Shown here one piece after another: positions 1 through 8,484 of a stretch of DNA of 64,000 nt. A model generated the notes under the pieces. It did not search any database. It was given only the letters and a program-made list of their open reading frames with translations, and was not told where the DNA came from. This stretch comes from Malonomonas sp036526255. Lineage in GTDB: Bacteria > Desulfobacterota > Desulfuromonadia > Desulfuromonadales > Geopsychrobacteraceae. Position 1 is the first letter of the stretch, and every line of letters begins with the position of its first letter. The stretch spans positions 23,492 to 87,491 of the forward strand of contig DATCYW010000008.1 of the NCBI GenBank assembly GCA_036526255.1, given 5' to 3'. A program made the translations under genes and the position numbers.

Positions 1-632
1 TGGGCGATAAACAGATAACTGAGATTGTGCTCGCGCTGCAGTTCCTGCAGCAGGTTGAGAATCTGCGCCTGCACCGAGAGGTCGAGTGCCGAAACCGGTT
101 CGTCGGCGATAATCAGCTGAGGTTCCACCGCCAGCGCCCGGGCGATGCCGACCCGTTGTCGCTGTCCGCCGGAAAACTCGTGTGGATAGCGTTGTTCGTG
201 CTCGGCGGTCAGCCCGACTTTTTCCAGCAGTTCGATGACCCGGTCGCGCACCTGCCGGCCGGTCGCAAGGCGGTGGATCAGCAGCGGTTCGCTGAGGATG
301 CCGCCGACCGTCATCCGTGGATTGAGTGAAGCGAAGGGGTCCTGAAAAATCATCTGCATTTGTCGCCGGAAAGGGCGCAGCTGCCGCGGCGAGAGTTTTG
401 TCAGGTCGTTGCCGTCAAATAGAACCCGCCCCTGATCAGCTTTCTGCAGCTGCATGATCAGTTTTCCGGTGGTCGATTTTCCACACCCCGATTCTCCGAC
501 CAGGCCGAGGGTTTCCCCTTTTTCCAGGGTGAAGCTGATATTGTTGACCGCGACCAGTCGCGCGCCAGTGTTGCCGAGCGCGTTGCTGGTACGGAAACTT
601 TTGCGTAGATTATCGATCTGCAGCAGTGGCAT
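1..632 (-). CDS. Oligopeptide/dipeptide ABC transporter ATP-binding protein (OppF/DppF type), 3' end outside window
   Basis: This is the second cytoplasmic ATPase of a peptide/nickel-type ABC importer and it powers uptake together with the upstream OppD-like subunit. Translating the minus strand from ATG at 632-630 gives Walker A GESGCGKST, the Q-loop FQDPFASLNP, the signature FSGGQRQR and Walker B LIIADEPVSALD, then runs off the left edge near the H-loop. The start overlaps the stop of the preceding gene by one base (TGATG), so the two are translationally coupled. The C-terminal oligopeptide-family extension is not visible. The family is certain; the substrate (peptide, nickel or other) cannot be read from the ATPase. 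Confidence 0.9.
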   Translation of the reverse strand, partial: MPLLQIDNLRKSFRTSNALGNTGARLVAVNNISFTLEKGETLGLVGESGCGKSTTGKLIMQLQKADQGRVLFDGNDLTKLSPRQLRPFRRQMQMIFQDPFASLNPRMTVGGILSEPLLIHRLATGRQVRDRVIELLEKVGLTAEHEQRYPHEFSGGQRQRVGIARALAVEPQLIIADEPVSALDLSVQAQILNLLQELQREHNLSYLFIA

Positions 633-1588
633 CAGTGTCTCCAGCAGCGCACCCAGTGACCTGGATTCTGCTCTTTGAGCTGCGGGTGTTGATGACCGCA
701 GGGGAGTGACGGCATATCGCAGCGATCGATGAACAGGCAGCCGTCGTGATGTTCGCGCAGGCCGGGAAGCTGGCCGGGGATGGTCGGCAGCAACCCCTTT
801 TGCCCGAGTCGCGGAATGCAGTCGAGTAAACCCTGCGTATAGGGGTGCAGCGGATCGTTAAACAGCTGCTCGACGCTACCGGTCTCGACGATCTGGCCAG
901 CGTACATGACCGCCAGTCGGTCGGCGTTGCTGGCGACGATCCCCAGATCGTGGGTAATCAGCAGGGTGGTCATCTGCCGCTCCTCTTTGAGCTTCTGCAG
1001 CAGGTCCATGATCTGTGCCTGAATTGTCACATCCAGCGCAGTGGTCGGTTCGTCGGCGATCAGCAGTTTCGGGTCGCAGGCCAGGGCGATGGCGATAACC
1101 ACACGCTGGCGCTGGCCGCCGGAAAGCTGGTGCGGGTAATCGCGCAGCCGCCGTCCCGGGTCGGAGATGCCGACCTGAGTCAGCAGCTCGCCCGCCTGCA
1201 CGAGCGCCTGTGGTGGGGTCAAGCCTTTATGGAGACGCAACACTTCGGCGATCTGTTCGCCGATCCGCAGCACCGGGTTCAGCGCGGTCATCGGCTCCTG
1301 GAAAATCATCGAAATCTGATTGCCGCGAATCCGGCGCATCTCAAGATCGGGCAGGCGCAGCAGGTCGCGGCCATCCAGGCGGATTTCACCGCCGACCACG
1401 CGTCCCGGTTCCGGGAGCAGCCGCAGCAGTGACAGGGCGGTCATCGATTTGCCGCAGCCCGATTCGCCGACCAGAGCCAGGGTTTCGCCGCTGTTGATGG
1501 TAAAGGAGACATCGTCAACAGCCTTGACCAGACCGGAGCGGGTGAAGAAATAACTGCGCAGATTTTCGACGTCAAGACGTGGAGGCAT
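632..1588 (-). CDS. Oligopeptide/dipeptide ABC transporter ATP-binding protein (OppD/DppD type)
   Basis: First of two adjacent ATPases of a peptide-type ABC importer, 318 residues. Walker A GESGCGKS is at about 41-48, the Q-loop FQEP at 96, signature LSGGQRQR at 155-162, Walker B LLIADEP at 175-181 and the H-loop histidine at 213. The last ~70 residues form the family's C-terminal extension with a cysteine-rich segment (GCLFIDRC...PC). The start is the ATG at 1588, preceded by AGGA at good spacing; the reading frame stays open to 1678 but that extension has no ribosome site. It is divergent from tex. Permease and binding-protein genes are not in the window. Confidence 0.92.
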   Translation of the reverse strand: MPPRLDVENLRSYFFTRSGLVKAVDDVSFTINSGETLALVGESGCGKSMTALSLLRLLPEPGRVVGGEIRLDGRDLLRLPDLEMRRIRGNQISMIFQEPMTALNPVLRIGEQIAEVLRLHKGLTPPQALVQAGELLTQVGISDPGRRLRDYPHQLSGGQRQRVVIAIALACDPKLLIADEPTTALDVTIQAQIMDLLQKLKEERQMTTLLITHDLGIVASNADRLAVMYAGQIVETGSVEQLFNDPLHPYTQGLLDCIPRLGQKGLLPTIPGQLPGLREHHDGCLFIDRCDMPSLPCGHQHPQLKEQNPGHWVRCWRH

Positions 1589-1732
1589 GGTTTTCCTGTA
1601 GGATTTCAGTTGCATCATTGTGTACACGTAAAGCGTCGCAACGGTCAAGCATCCCGCACTTTGCAAAGCCGGGTGCACATGTTACCATCGCGCGCTTTGA
1701 ACACTGCGCTAAACCTAATATGAAGGAAGACG

Positions 1733-4039
1733 ATGAGCAATTCAAAATTAACCGATCTCTGCAGGATTCTGCAGACTGAGACCGGCTTTAAAGATTTTCA
1801 GGTCACCCAGACCGTGGCGCTGCTGGAAGAGGGAGCGACGGTCCCTTTTATCGCCCGTTACCGCAAAGAAGTGACCGGCGAACTCGATGAGGTACAGATC
1901 CGTCAGTTGCAGGAGCGGCTGGCCTATCACAAGGAGCTGGCCGAGCGGCGGCAGACGATCCTCAAATCGATTGAAGAACAAGGGAAGTTGACCGCGGAGT
2001 TACGGCAGAAAATTGAAGCGGTCATGCAGAAGACCGAACTGGAAGATCTCTATCTGCCCTTCAAGCCGAAACGGCGGACCAAGGCGTCGATCGCCAAAGA
2101 ACGCGGCCTTGAGCCCTTGGCGGAGCAGTTGCTGATAGCAAGTTCCACCGGCGTATCCGCCGAACAGTTGGCTGAAGCCTATGTCAACGCCGAGCTTGAG
2201 ATTGTCGATGTAGCCGCCGCACTGACTGGTGCCGGACATATTCTGGCCGAACAGTTTGCCGATCGCGCTGAAGCGCGGGCCATTGTGCGCGACCTGTCCT
2301 GGCAGCAGGGGGTGTTCCGTTCGCAACCGGCGCGCGGCAAAGAGGGGACGGTCAGCAAATACGAAATGTACTACGATTTCAGCGAGCCGCTGCGACAGAT
2401 CCCTTCGCACCGGATGCTGGCGATGCGCCGGGGCGAGAAAGAGGAGGTGCTGCGGCTGAATGTCGAGGCGCCGGAAGCGGAGCTGTTGGCCCGCCTCGGG
2501 CAGTTGCTGATTCCTGCTGGCAACCCTTTCCGTGCCTGGCTGCAACAGGTGGTTGAAGATGCCTATCAGCGCCTGTTGGCACCCTCAATTGAAGTTGAAT
2601 TACGTCTTCAGGCAAAAAAGGCCGCCGACGAAGAAGCGATCCGGGTGTTTGCCGAAAACCTGCGTAACCTGTTGCTTGCGGCCCCTGCCGGCAGCCATCG
2701 GGTGCTTGGGGTTGACCCCGGCTTGCGCACCGGCTCCAAGTTGGCAACCGTCGATGCGACCGGCCGTTTTCACGAGCATGCGACTATCTATCCACATGCC
2801 GGCAGCGGCCGGATCGAACCGGCAAAAAAAGATCTGCTGCGTCTGATAGAAGGGCAGCAGGTCGAAATGGTGGCGATCGGCAACGGCACCGCCGGGCGCG
2901 AAATGGATCAGTTCGTGCGGCAGGCACTGAAAGAGGCCGGGTTGAAGCTGCCGGTGGTGATGGTCAGCGAGTCGGGCGCCAGCGTCTATTCGGCCTCCGA
3001 TATCGCCCGCGAGGAGTTTCCAGATCTCGATCTGACCGTGCGTGGCGCGATCTCTATCGCCCGGCGTCTGCAGGATCCGCTGGCCGAGCTGGTCAAGGTC
3101 GATCCAAAGAGCATCGGCGTCGGTCAGTACCAGCACGATGTCAGTCAGCCGGCGCTGAAAAAGTCGTTGGATGATGTGGTCGAAAGCTGCGTTAACTATG
3201 TCGGCGTCGATCTGAATACCGCCAGCTGGGCGTTGCTCAGTTTTGTCTCCGGTATCGGCGCGACCCTGGCTAAGTCGATTGTCCAGCAACGCGATGAGCT
3301 GGGGGGCTTCAGCCGTCGGAAACAGTTGCTTGAAGTGCCCAGGTTCGGTAAGAAAGCTTTTGAGCAGGCCGCTGGATTCCTGCGGGTGCGCAACTCAGAA
3401 CAGCCGCTCGATAACACCGCCGTCCACCCGGAGCGCTACAAACTGGTGGAGCAGATGGCAGCCGATCAGGGTGTTGCCTTGACGAAACTGATCGCCGAAC
3501 CGCGCCTGCTGGAGAAGATTCAGCTGCAGAACTATGTCGGCGCGGACATCGGTCTGCCGACGCTGCGGGATATTATCAGTGAACTGCAGAAGCCTGGGCG
3601 TGACCCGCGCGAATTCTTTGTCACCGCCAGCTTTCGCGAAGATGTCATGGAGGTCAAGGATCTCATTGAGGGGATGACCCTGAACGGCATCGTGACCAAT
3701 GTCGCGGCTTTCGGTGCTTTTGTCGATATCGGCGTGCATCAGGATGGCCTGGTGCATATCAGCCAGCTGGCCGATCGCTTTGTCAAAGATCCGAACGAGG
3801 TCGTCAAGGTTGGTCAGCAGGTGCAGGTGCGGGTGGTCTCTGTCGATCTGCAGCGCAAGCGGATTGCCCTGACCATGCGGTGCAGCAACGGCGAGCAGCC
3901 AAGCGATATACAACGGCAGGCGCCGCAGCAGAAAAAGTCGTTTCAACAGCAGCCGGCAAAAAAGTCCGCTGAAAAACCGCAGACCGACCTGGCAGCGGCC
4001 TTTGCCAAATCGGGTTTCAAGGTCAAAAAGGGAATTTAG
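1733..4039 (+). CDS. tex: Tex-family S1 RNA-binding transcription accessory protein
   Basis: Tex is a conserved cytoplasmic nucleic-acid-binding protein linked to transcription. The 768 residues show the family order: an N-terminal helical Tex domain, a YqgF/RuvX-like domain starting at about 322 (VLGVDPGLRTGSKLA), helix-hairpin-helix segments around 490-560 (SFVSGIGATLAKSIV), and an S1 domain at about 647-718 (GMTLNGIVTNVAAFGAFVDIG). A lysine/glutamine-rich tail follows. AGGAAG lies just before the ATG. The PHP gene follows after 6 bp, so the two probably share a transcript. Length and domain order are typical of full-length Tex. Confidence 0.97.
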   Translation: MSNSKLTDLCRILQTETGFKDFQVTQTVALLEEGATVPFIARYRKEVTGELDEVQIRQLQERLAYHKELAERRQTILKSIEEQGKLTAELRQKIEAVMQKTELEDLYLPFKPKRRTKASIAKERGLEPLAEQLLIASSTGVSAEQLAEAYVNAELEIVDVAAALTGAGHILAEQFADRAEARAIVRDLSWQQGVFRSQPARGKEGTVSKYEMYYDFSEPLRQIPSHRMLAMRRGEKEEVLRLNVEAPEAELLARLGQLLIPAGNPFRAWLQQVVEDAYQRLLAPSIEVELRLQAKKAADEEAIRVFAENLRNLLLAAPAGSHRVLGVDPGLRTGSKLATVDATGRFHEHATIYPHAGSGRIEPAKKDLLRLIEGQQVEMVAIGNGTAGREMDQFVRQALKEAGLKLPVVMVSESGASVYSASDIAREEFPDLDLTVRGAISIARRLQDPLAELVKVDPKSIGVGQYQHDVSQPALKKSLDDVVESCVNYVGVDLNTASWALLSFVSGIGATLAKSIVQQRDELGGFSRRKQLLEVPRFGKKAFEQAAGFLRVRNSEQPLDNTAVHPERYKLVEQMAADQGVALTKLIAEPRLLEKIQLQNYVGADIGLPTLRDIISELQKPGRDPREFFVTASFREDVMEVKDLIEGMTLNGIVTNVAAFGAFVDIGVHQDGLVHISQLADRFVKDPNEVVKVGQQVQVRVVSVDLQRKRIALTMRCSNGEQPSDIQRQAPQQKKSFQQQPAKKSAEKPQTDLAAAFAKSGFKVKKGI

Positions 4040-4045
4040 TCAGAC

Positions 4046-4915
4046 ATGGAAAAACAACTGGTTGATCTGCATGTCCATTCGACCTGCTCGGACGGCTTTT
4101 ACTCACCGCGAGAGCTGGTGGAGATGGCGGCGGAAAAGGGACTGACCGCGATTGCGCTGGCCGATCACGACAACGTCGCCGGCATCAGCGCCGCGCAACA
4201 GGCGGGGGCAGAGCTGGGCGTCGAAGTGCTGTCAGCGGTCGAGCTGTCGACCCTCTGGTACGACTATTTCGATATGCACCTGCTCGGCTACGGGTTTAAT
4301 CACGAGGATCCCTACCTGATTCGGCAGCTGGAGGAATTCCAAGAGTTCCGCTCCGGGCGCAACCGGCAGATCATTGAGCGGGTCAATGAAAAGCTGGCCG
4401 GTGAACAGCGGCAACCGCTCGATCCGGATGCGGTCCGCAAGCTGGCCGGCGGCACCATTGGTCGGCCGCATATCGCCCAGGCGCTGCGCGAGGCGGGCTA
4501 CGTGACCCACAACGAAGAGGCGTTCGTCCGTTATCTGGTCCCCTGTAATGTGCCGAAACGCTATTTCCCGGTCGATGAGGCGATCAGTCTGATCCATCGC
4601 AGTGGCGGCATCGCCGTGCTGGCGCATCCGCCTTATATCAGCCGCGATCGGCAAAAGCTGGAGAAGCTGGTCGCCGAACTACTGCCGCTCGGGCTTGATG
4701 GGATCGAAGCGTACAATAACGGCTCAAATCTGGAGGACACCGACTGGCTGATCAAGCTGGCGCGCAAGTATCAGCTGATTGTCACCGGCGGCTCGGATTT
4801 CCATGGCGATCCGGGTTCCAATATTGAGATCGGCAGTGGCTTCCGAGGATTGGAAATCCCCTATCGTTGCGTTGAAGAGATCAAGCAGGCGCAGCTGCGA
4901 CGGCACGTAAAATAA
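4046..4915 (+). CDS. PHP-domain phosphoesterase (YciV/RNase AM-like)
   Basis: This is a metal-dependent phosphoesterase of the PHP family, the group that includes TrpH/YciV (RNase AM), which acts on 3',5'-nucleoside bisphosphates and RNA 5' ends. Metal-binding motifs are visible: DLHVHSTCSDG at residues 7-17, ADHDNVAG at about 39-46, and GSDFHGD near 249. Length (289) fits the family. It sits 6 bp behind tex and is closed by a bidirectional hairpin. The exact substrate is not established by sequence alone. Confidence 0.88.
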   Translation: MEKQLVDLHVHSTCSDGFYSPRELVEMAAEKGLTAIALADHDNVAGISAAQQAGAELGVEVLSAVELSTLWYDYFDMHLLGYGFNHEDPYLIRQLEEFQEFRSGRNRQIIERVNEKLAGEQRQPLDPDAVRKLAGGTIGRPHIAQALREAGYVTHNEEAFVRYLVPCNVPKRYFPVDEAISLIHRSGGIAVLAHPPYISRDRQKLEKLVAELLPLGLDGIEAYNNGSNLEDTDWLIKLARKYQLIVTGGSDFHGDPGSNIEIGSGFRGLEIPYRCVEEIKQAQLRRHVK

Positions 4916-4920
4916 ACGCA

Positions 4921-4946
4921 AAGGGCGATCCGTCGGGTCGCCCTTT
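4921..4946. terminator. Bidirectional intrinsic terminator between PHP gene and crotonase gene
   Basis: An 8-bp perfect stem (AAGGGCGA, 4921-4928, with TCGCCCTT, 4938-4945) with a nine-base loop lies between two convergent genes. The terminal A:T pairs give a short U run on either strand. Confidence 0.75.
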
Positions 4947-4959
4947 CGCCGTTTCGCTG

Positions 4960-5742
4960 TTATTTGTCCTGCCATTTTGCCGGTCTTTTTTCCAGAAAAG
5001 CGGCCATCCCTTCCTTTTGGTCCTCAGTCGAGAAACAGAGCGCGAACAGATCGGCTTCATAGATGAACGCCTTGTCGATATCCATTTCCATGCCGTTATC
5101 GACCGCTTCTTTGATCAGACGGATCGCTACCTGCGATTTTCCGGCAATGGTTTCGGCCATGGTCTGCGCGACCGACAGCAGCTCTTTTTGTGGCACCACC
5201 TGATTGACCAGACCGATTCTTTCTGCCTCTGCCGCGCCAACCATCTCGCCGGTAAACATCATCTGTTTCGCCTTGCCTTTGCCGATCAATCTTGGCAGCC
5301 GCTGGGTTCCTGCCCAGCCGGGGATGATCCCCAGGTTGATTTCCGGCTGGCCGAGTCTGGCCGTATCTGCGGCAATCCGGATATCACAGGCCATCGCCAG
5401 CTCACAGCCACCACCCAGCGCAAAACCGTTGATGGCGGCGATCATCACCTTTGGCGAATACTCAATGGCGTTAAACAGTTGTTGCGCCTGCAACGCCACT
5501 TCGCGGGCGGCCAGCGGACCCAACGGCTGCATCACTGAGATATCACCGCCAGCGACAAAGGCTTTTTCACCAGCGCCGGTGATGATGACCACTTTGACCT
5601 GCGGATTGCTCTCCAGCTCGGCAATCATCAGCGTCAGTTCCTGTAGCGTCGCAGGGTTGAGGGCGTTGAGCGCCTGTGGTCGGTTGATCGTCAGCAGGGC
5701 GATCTGGTTGGTGATCTGCACCAGCAGATTCTGATACGTCAT
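4960..5742 (-). CDS. Enoyl-CoA hydratase/isomerase (crotonase) family protein
   Basis: A 260-residue crotonase-fold protein acting on acyl-CoA thioesters. The oxyanion-hole segments AFVAGGDI (61-68) and NGFALGGGCELA (105-116) and the glutamate of GQPEINLG (E134) are present. The position that carries the second catalytic glutamate in hydratases (GKGKAKELIF in butyrate-type Crt) reads glutamine here (Q160), so simple hydratase activity is uncertain. The start codon overlaps the hrpB stop as ATGA, so it is coupled to the helicase gene upstream. No other beta-oxidation genes are adjacent. Confidence 0.9.
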   Translation of the reverse strand: MTYQNLLVQITNQIALLTINRPQALNALNPATLQELTLMIAELESNPQVKVVIITGAGEKAFVAGGDISVMQPLGPLAAREVALQAQQLFNAIEYSPKVMIAAINGFALGGGCELAMACDIRIAADTARLGQPEINLGIIPGWAGTQRLPRLIGKGKAKQMMFTGEMVGAAEAERIGLVNQVVPQKELLSVAQTMAETIAGKSQVAIRLIKEAVDNGMEMDIDKAFIYEADLFALCFSTEDQKEGMAAFLEKRPAKWQDK

Positions 5743-8240
5743 GTTAACTCCTTACGTTTGGTTCTGGCGGTCGGCAGGGCCACCAGCGGGTCATCGGGCC
5801 AGGGGTGTTTGGGGTAGCGCCCCTTCATTTCTTTTTTCACTTCGTGATAATTGACCGCCCAGAAGTTCTGCAGGTCCTGCGTCACCTGCAGCGGTCGACC
5901 GGCCGGGGAGAGTAGGTGGATGACCACCGCGACCTCGCCGCCGGCAATCCGTGGGGTTTCCAGCTGGCCGAACATCTCCTGCAGCTTGACCGCCAGAATC
6001 GGCATGTCTGCTGCCGGGTATTTCAGGCGGATCTGCGAGCCGCTCGGTACCTGCAGTCGTTCCGGTGCCAACTGCTCCAGCTGCTGCAGACGCTGCCAGT
6101 CAAGTTGGCTGCGCAGGGCCGTCAGCAGGTCAATTTTTTTCAGATCGGTGCGGTTACGACTGTTGCCGAGAAACGGCTGCAACCAGACGTCCAACGTATT
6201 TAACAGGCCGGATTCGCTGAGGTCGGGCCAGTTGTCGCTGTTCAGTTGTCGATGGAGAAAGTTGACCCGACCGACAAAATTCTCAGCCGCCGGCGTCCAG
6301 TTCAGCAGCTGTAAACCTTCACTGCGGATGGCGGCCAGTGTTGCCTGTGCCAGGCTCTCTGGGTCGGGTTTCTCCGGTCGTTCGGCAAGGATGATTTCAC
6401 CCAGCTTCTGTTGCGCACAGCTGATCACCCGCCCTTCTTTGCTCTCCCAGTAACAGTGCCGTTGCCAGGGGAGTTGCGGGTAAAGCTGCATAAGCGTCGT
6501 TTCGTCCAGCTGACTGGCCAGGCTGATCAGGTTTTCCGCTGTTTTTCCCGGACGAAACTCGACAGCGATCAGGTACGGGGCGGGGCGTAGCGCTGAAGAT
6601 TCATCGAGGGTTGCACCGAGCCCCGAACTGAGCAGGTAGTTTCTTGAGTTTGGCTGCCGCGCTTTGGCGATGCGGTCGGGGAAGGCCGCGGCCAGCAGTC
6701 GGCCAAGCTGTTCGGCGTTGCCGGCACGGGCTGGCAAGGGATTATCCAGCTTGAAATAGTGGTACCAGTAGCGGCTGGCGCGATCAATGGCAGAGAATTT
6801 GCCGAGATTGTTTGACCGGCGACGTTTCCATAGCTCTTCAAGTCGGTCGTACAGGTCGCAGCGGCTTTGCACGAGAGCTGGGCGCTGTGTCATCCAGGGA
6901 TCGCGCTCACCGAGCAGGGCCGCCAGATCACAGCCAAGCGGAAGCTGCTGCAGCTGTTGTGCGGCAAGGAGCAGGCAGCCGAGTCGCGGGTGGCAGGGCA
7001 GCTCTGCCAGCGCTCTGCCGTGTGCGGTCAATTGCTCTTCGGAATTCAGCGCCGTCAGGGTTTTCAGCAGTGTCAGCGCCGCTTTCCAGGCTGTGGTTGC
7101 CGGAGGATCAAGCCAGGTCAAGGTTGCCGGATCGGTCACGCCCCAGTTGATCAGCTCCAGCGCAAGAGAAGACAGGTCCGCGTTGCGCATCTCTGGAGGC
7201 GTGAAGGGGAGCAGCGTGCCCTGGTTGCTTTGCGTCCAGAGCCGGTAGCAGGTTCCTGGCCCCAGCCGGCCCGCTCGTCCGGCCCGCTGGGTGGCGCTGG
7301 CTTGTGAGATGCGGCACAATTCCAGGCGGGTCAGGCCGCTGCCGCTGTCGAAGCGCGGCTGGCGGCAGTAGCCGCTGTCGATAACCACCGTGACCCCTTC
7401 GATGGTCAGGCTGGTTTCAGCAATATTGGTGGCCAGTACGATTTTGCGCAGTTTGCCCGGTTGAATTGCCTGCTGTTGTTGGGCGAAGGGGAGGCTTCCG
7501 TAGAGCGGACAGAGCAGATGCTGGGGACTCAGGTCGCCCAGCTGCTGGTGAACTCGGCGGACTTCTCCTTCGCCGGGGAGAAAAACCAGCAGGTCGCCGC
7601 TGGTTTCCTGCAGCGCGCGGCGGATCGCATTGGTCGTCGTTTCGACGATCTTTTGTTGTGGCGGCTGGTTCAGGTAATGGATGTCGACCGGAAAGGAGCG
7701 CCCCTCACAGATCAGGCTCGGCGCATCCAGCAGTTTTGCCAGCGGTTCGCTGTCGAGGGTTGCCGACATCACCAGCAGCTTCAGGTCGTCCCGCAGCCCT
7801 AACTGGCTGTCTCGGCAGAGCGCCAATGCGAGATCGGATTGCAGGTGGCGTTCGTGAAACTCATCAAAAATCACCAGTCCCACTCCGGATAGCTCCGGGT
7901 CGTTCTGCAGCCGACGGGTCAGGATGCCCTCGGTGACCACTTCGATGCGCGTCTGTCGTGACACCCTGCGTTGATAGCGTATGCTGTAGCCGACCGTCTG
8001 TCCGACCCTTTCGCCAATTTGCCCGGCCATAAAGCCGGCGGCGTTGCTGGCCGCCAGTCGCCGGGGTTCGAGCATCAGGATCGATCGGTTTTTCAGCCAG
8101 GGTTCATTCAGCAGCGCCAGGGGGACGCGAGTGGTTTTTCCGGCTCCCGGCGGTGCCTGTAGGACGACCACCCGAGAGCTGCTCAGGCTGTTGCGCAACG
8201 CAGGGAGAACTTCATCAATGGTAAAGGCTGGTTCGTTCAT
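5739..8240 (-). CDS. hrpB: ATP-dependent RNA helicase HrpB
   Basis: DEAH-type superfamily 2 helicase of the HrpB family, 833 residues from the chosen start. Walker A is APPGAGKT (29-36), motif II is DEFHERH at about 125, which is the HrpB form of DEAH, and motif VI is QRAGRAGR. The helicase core is followed by the helicase-associated domain and the long HrpB C-terminal domain. The reading frame continues upstream to 8303, but family alignment favours the methionine at 8240 (MNEPAFTIDEVLP). It is divergent from the kinase gene at 8485 and overlaps the crotonase gene by four bases. Confidence 0.95.
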   Translation of the reverse strand: MNEPAFTIDEVLPALRNSLSSSRVVVLQAPPGAGKTTRVPLALLNEPWLKNRSILMLEPRRLAASNAAGFMAGQIGERVGQTVGYSIRYQRRVSRQTRIEVVTEGILTRRLQNDPELSGVGLVIFDEFHERHLQSDLALALCRDSQLGLRDDLKLLVMSATLDSEPLAKLLDAPSLICEGRSFPVDIHYLNQPPQQKIVETTTNAIRRALQETSGDLLVFLPGEGEVRRVHQQLGDLSPQHLLCPLYGSLPFAQQQQAIQPGKLRKIVLATNIAETSLTIEGVTVVIDSGYCRQPRFDSGSGLTRLELCRISQASATQRAGRAGRLGPGTCYRLWTQSNQGTLLPFTPPEMRNADLSSLALELINWGVTDPATLTWLDPPATTAWKAALTLLKTLTALNSEEQLTAHGRALAELPCHPRLGCLLLAAQQLQQLPLGCDLAALLGERDPWMTQRPALVQSRCDLYDRLEELWKRRRSNNLGKFSAIDRASRYWYHYFKLDNPLPARAGNAEQLGRLLAAAFPDRIAKARQPNSRNYLLSSGLGATLDESSALRPAPYLIAVEFRPGKTAENLISLASQLDETTLMQLYPQLPWQRHCYWESKEGRVISCAQQKLGEIILAERPEKPDPESLAQATLAAIRSEGLQLLNWTPAAENFVGRVNFLHRQLNSDNWPDLSESGLLNTLDVWLQPFLGNSRNRTDLKKIDLLTALRSQLDWQRLQQLEQLAPERLQVPSGSQIRLKYPAADMPILAVKLQEMFGQLETPRIAGGEVAVVIHLLSPAGRPLQVTQDLQNFWAVNYHEVKKEMKGRYPKHPWPDDPLVALPTARTKRKELT

Positions 8241-8484
8241 CGTTTCCAGTTTTGTCAGAGGAGCGTTCACCAGTATGTCATGCTGTCTGGGGTACAACAA
8301 CATAGAACTCGCCAGTCAGTTGTTGTAAGAAATTCCAAATTTGTTCTAGCCGGCAGGTCTTAACGGACAACTGATCGATATTTAATATAATAATATTATT
8401 ATTAGATGTTTACCTGTTGCTATGAATGTTGAGATGATGTAAGAAAGTGATAGAAAATCTTAATGACAAGCTATTGGTGATTAT

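Noticed and set aside
1620..1627. GTGTACAC palindrome between oppD and tex
   Set aside because: Only 8 bp, not repeated nearby, and expected by chance at this length.
2000..3289. Long antisense open frames opposite tex (and similar ones opposite lon, AOR, clpX and others)
   Set aside because: They mirror the codon pattern of the strong sense genes, lack ribosome sites and do not resemble any family.
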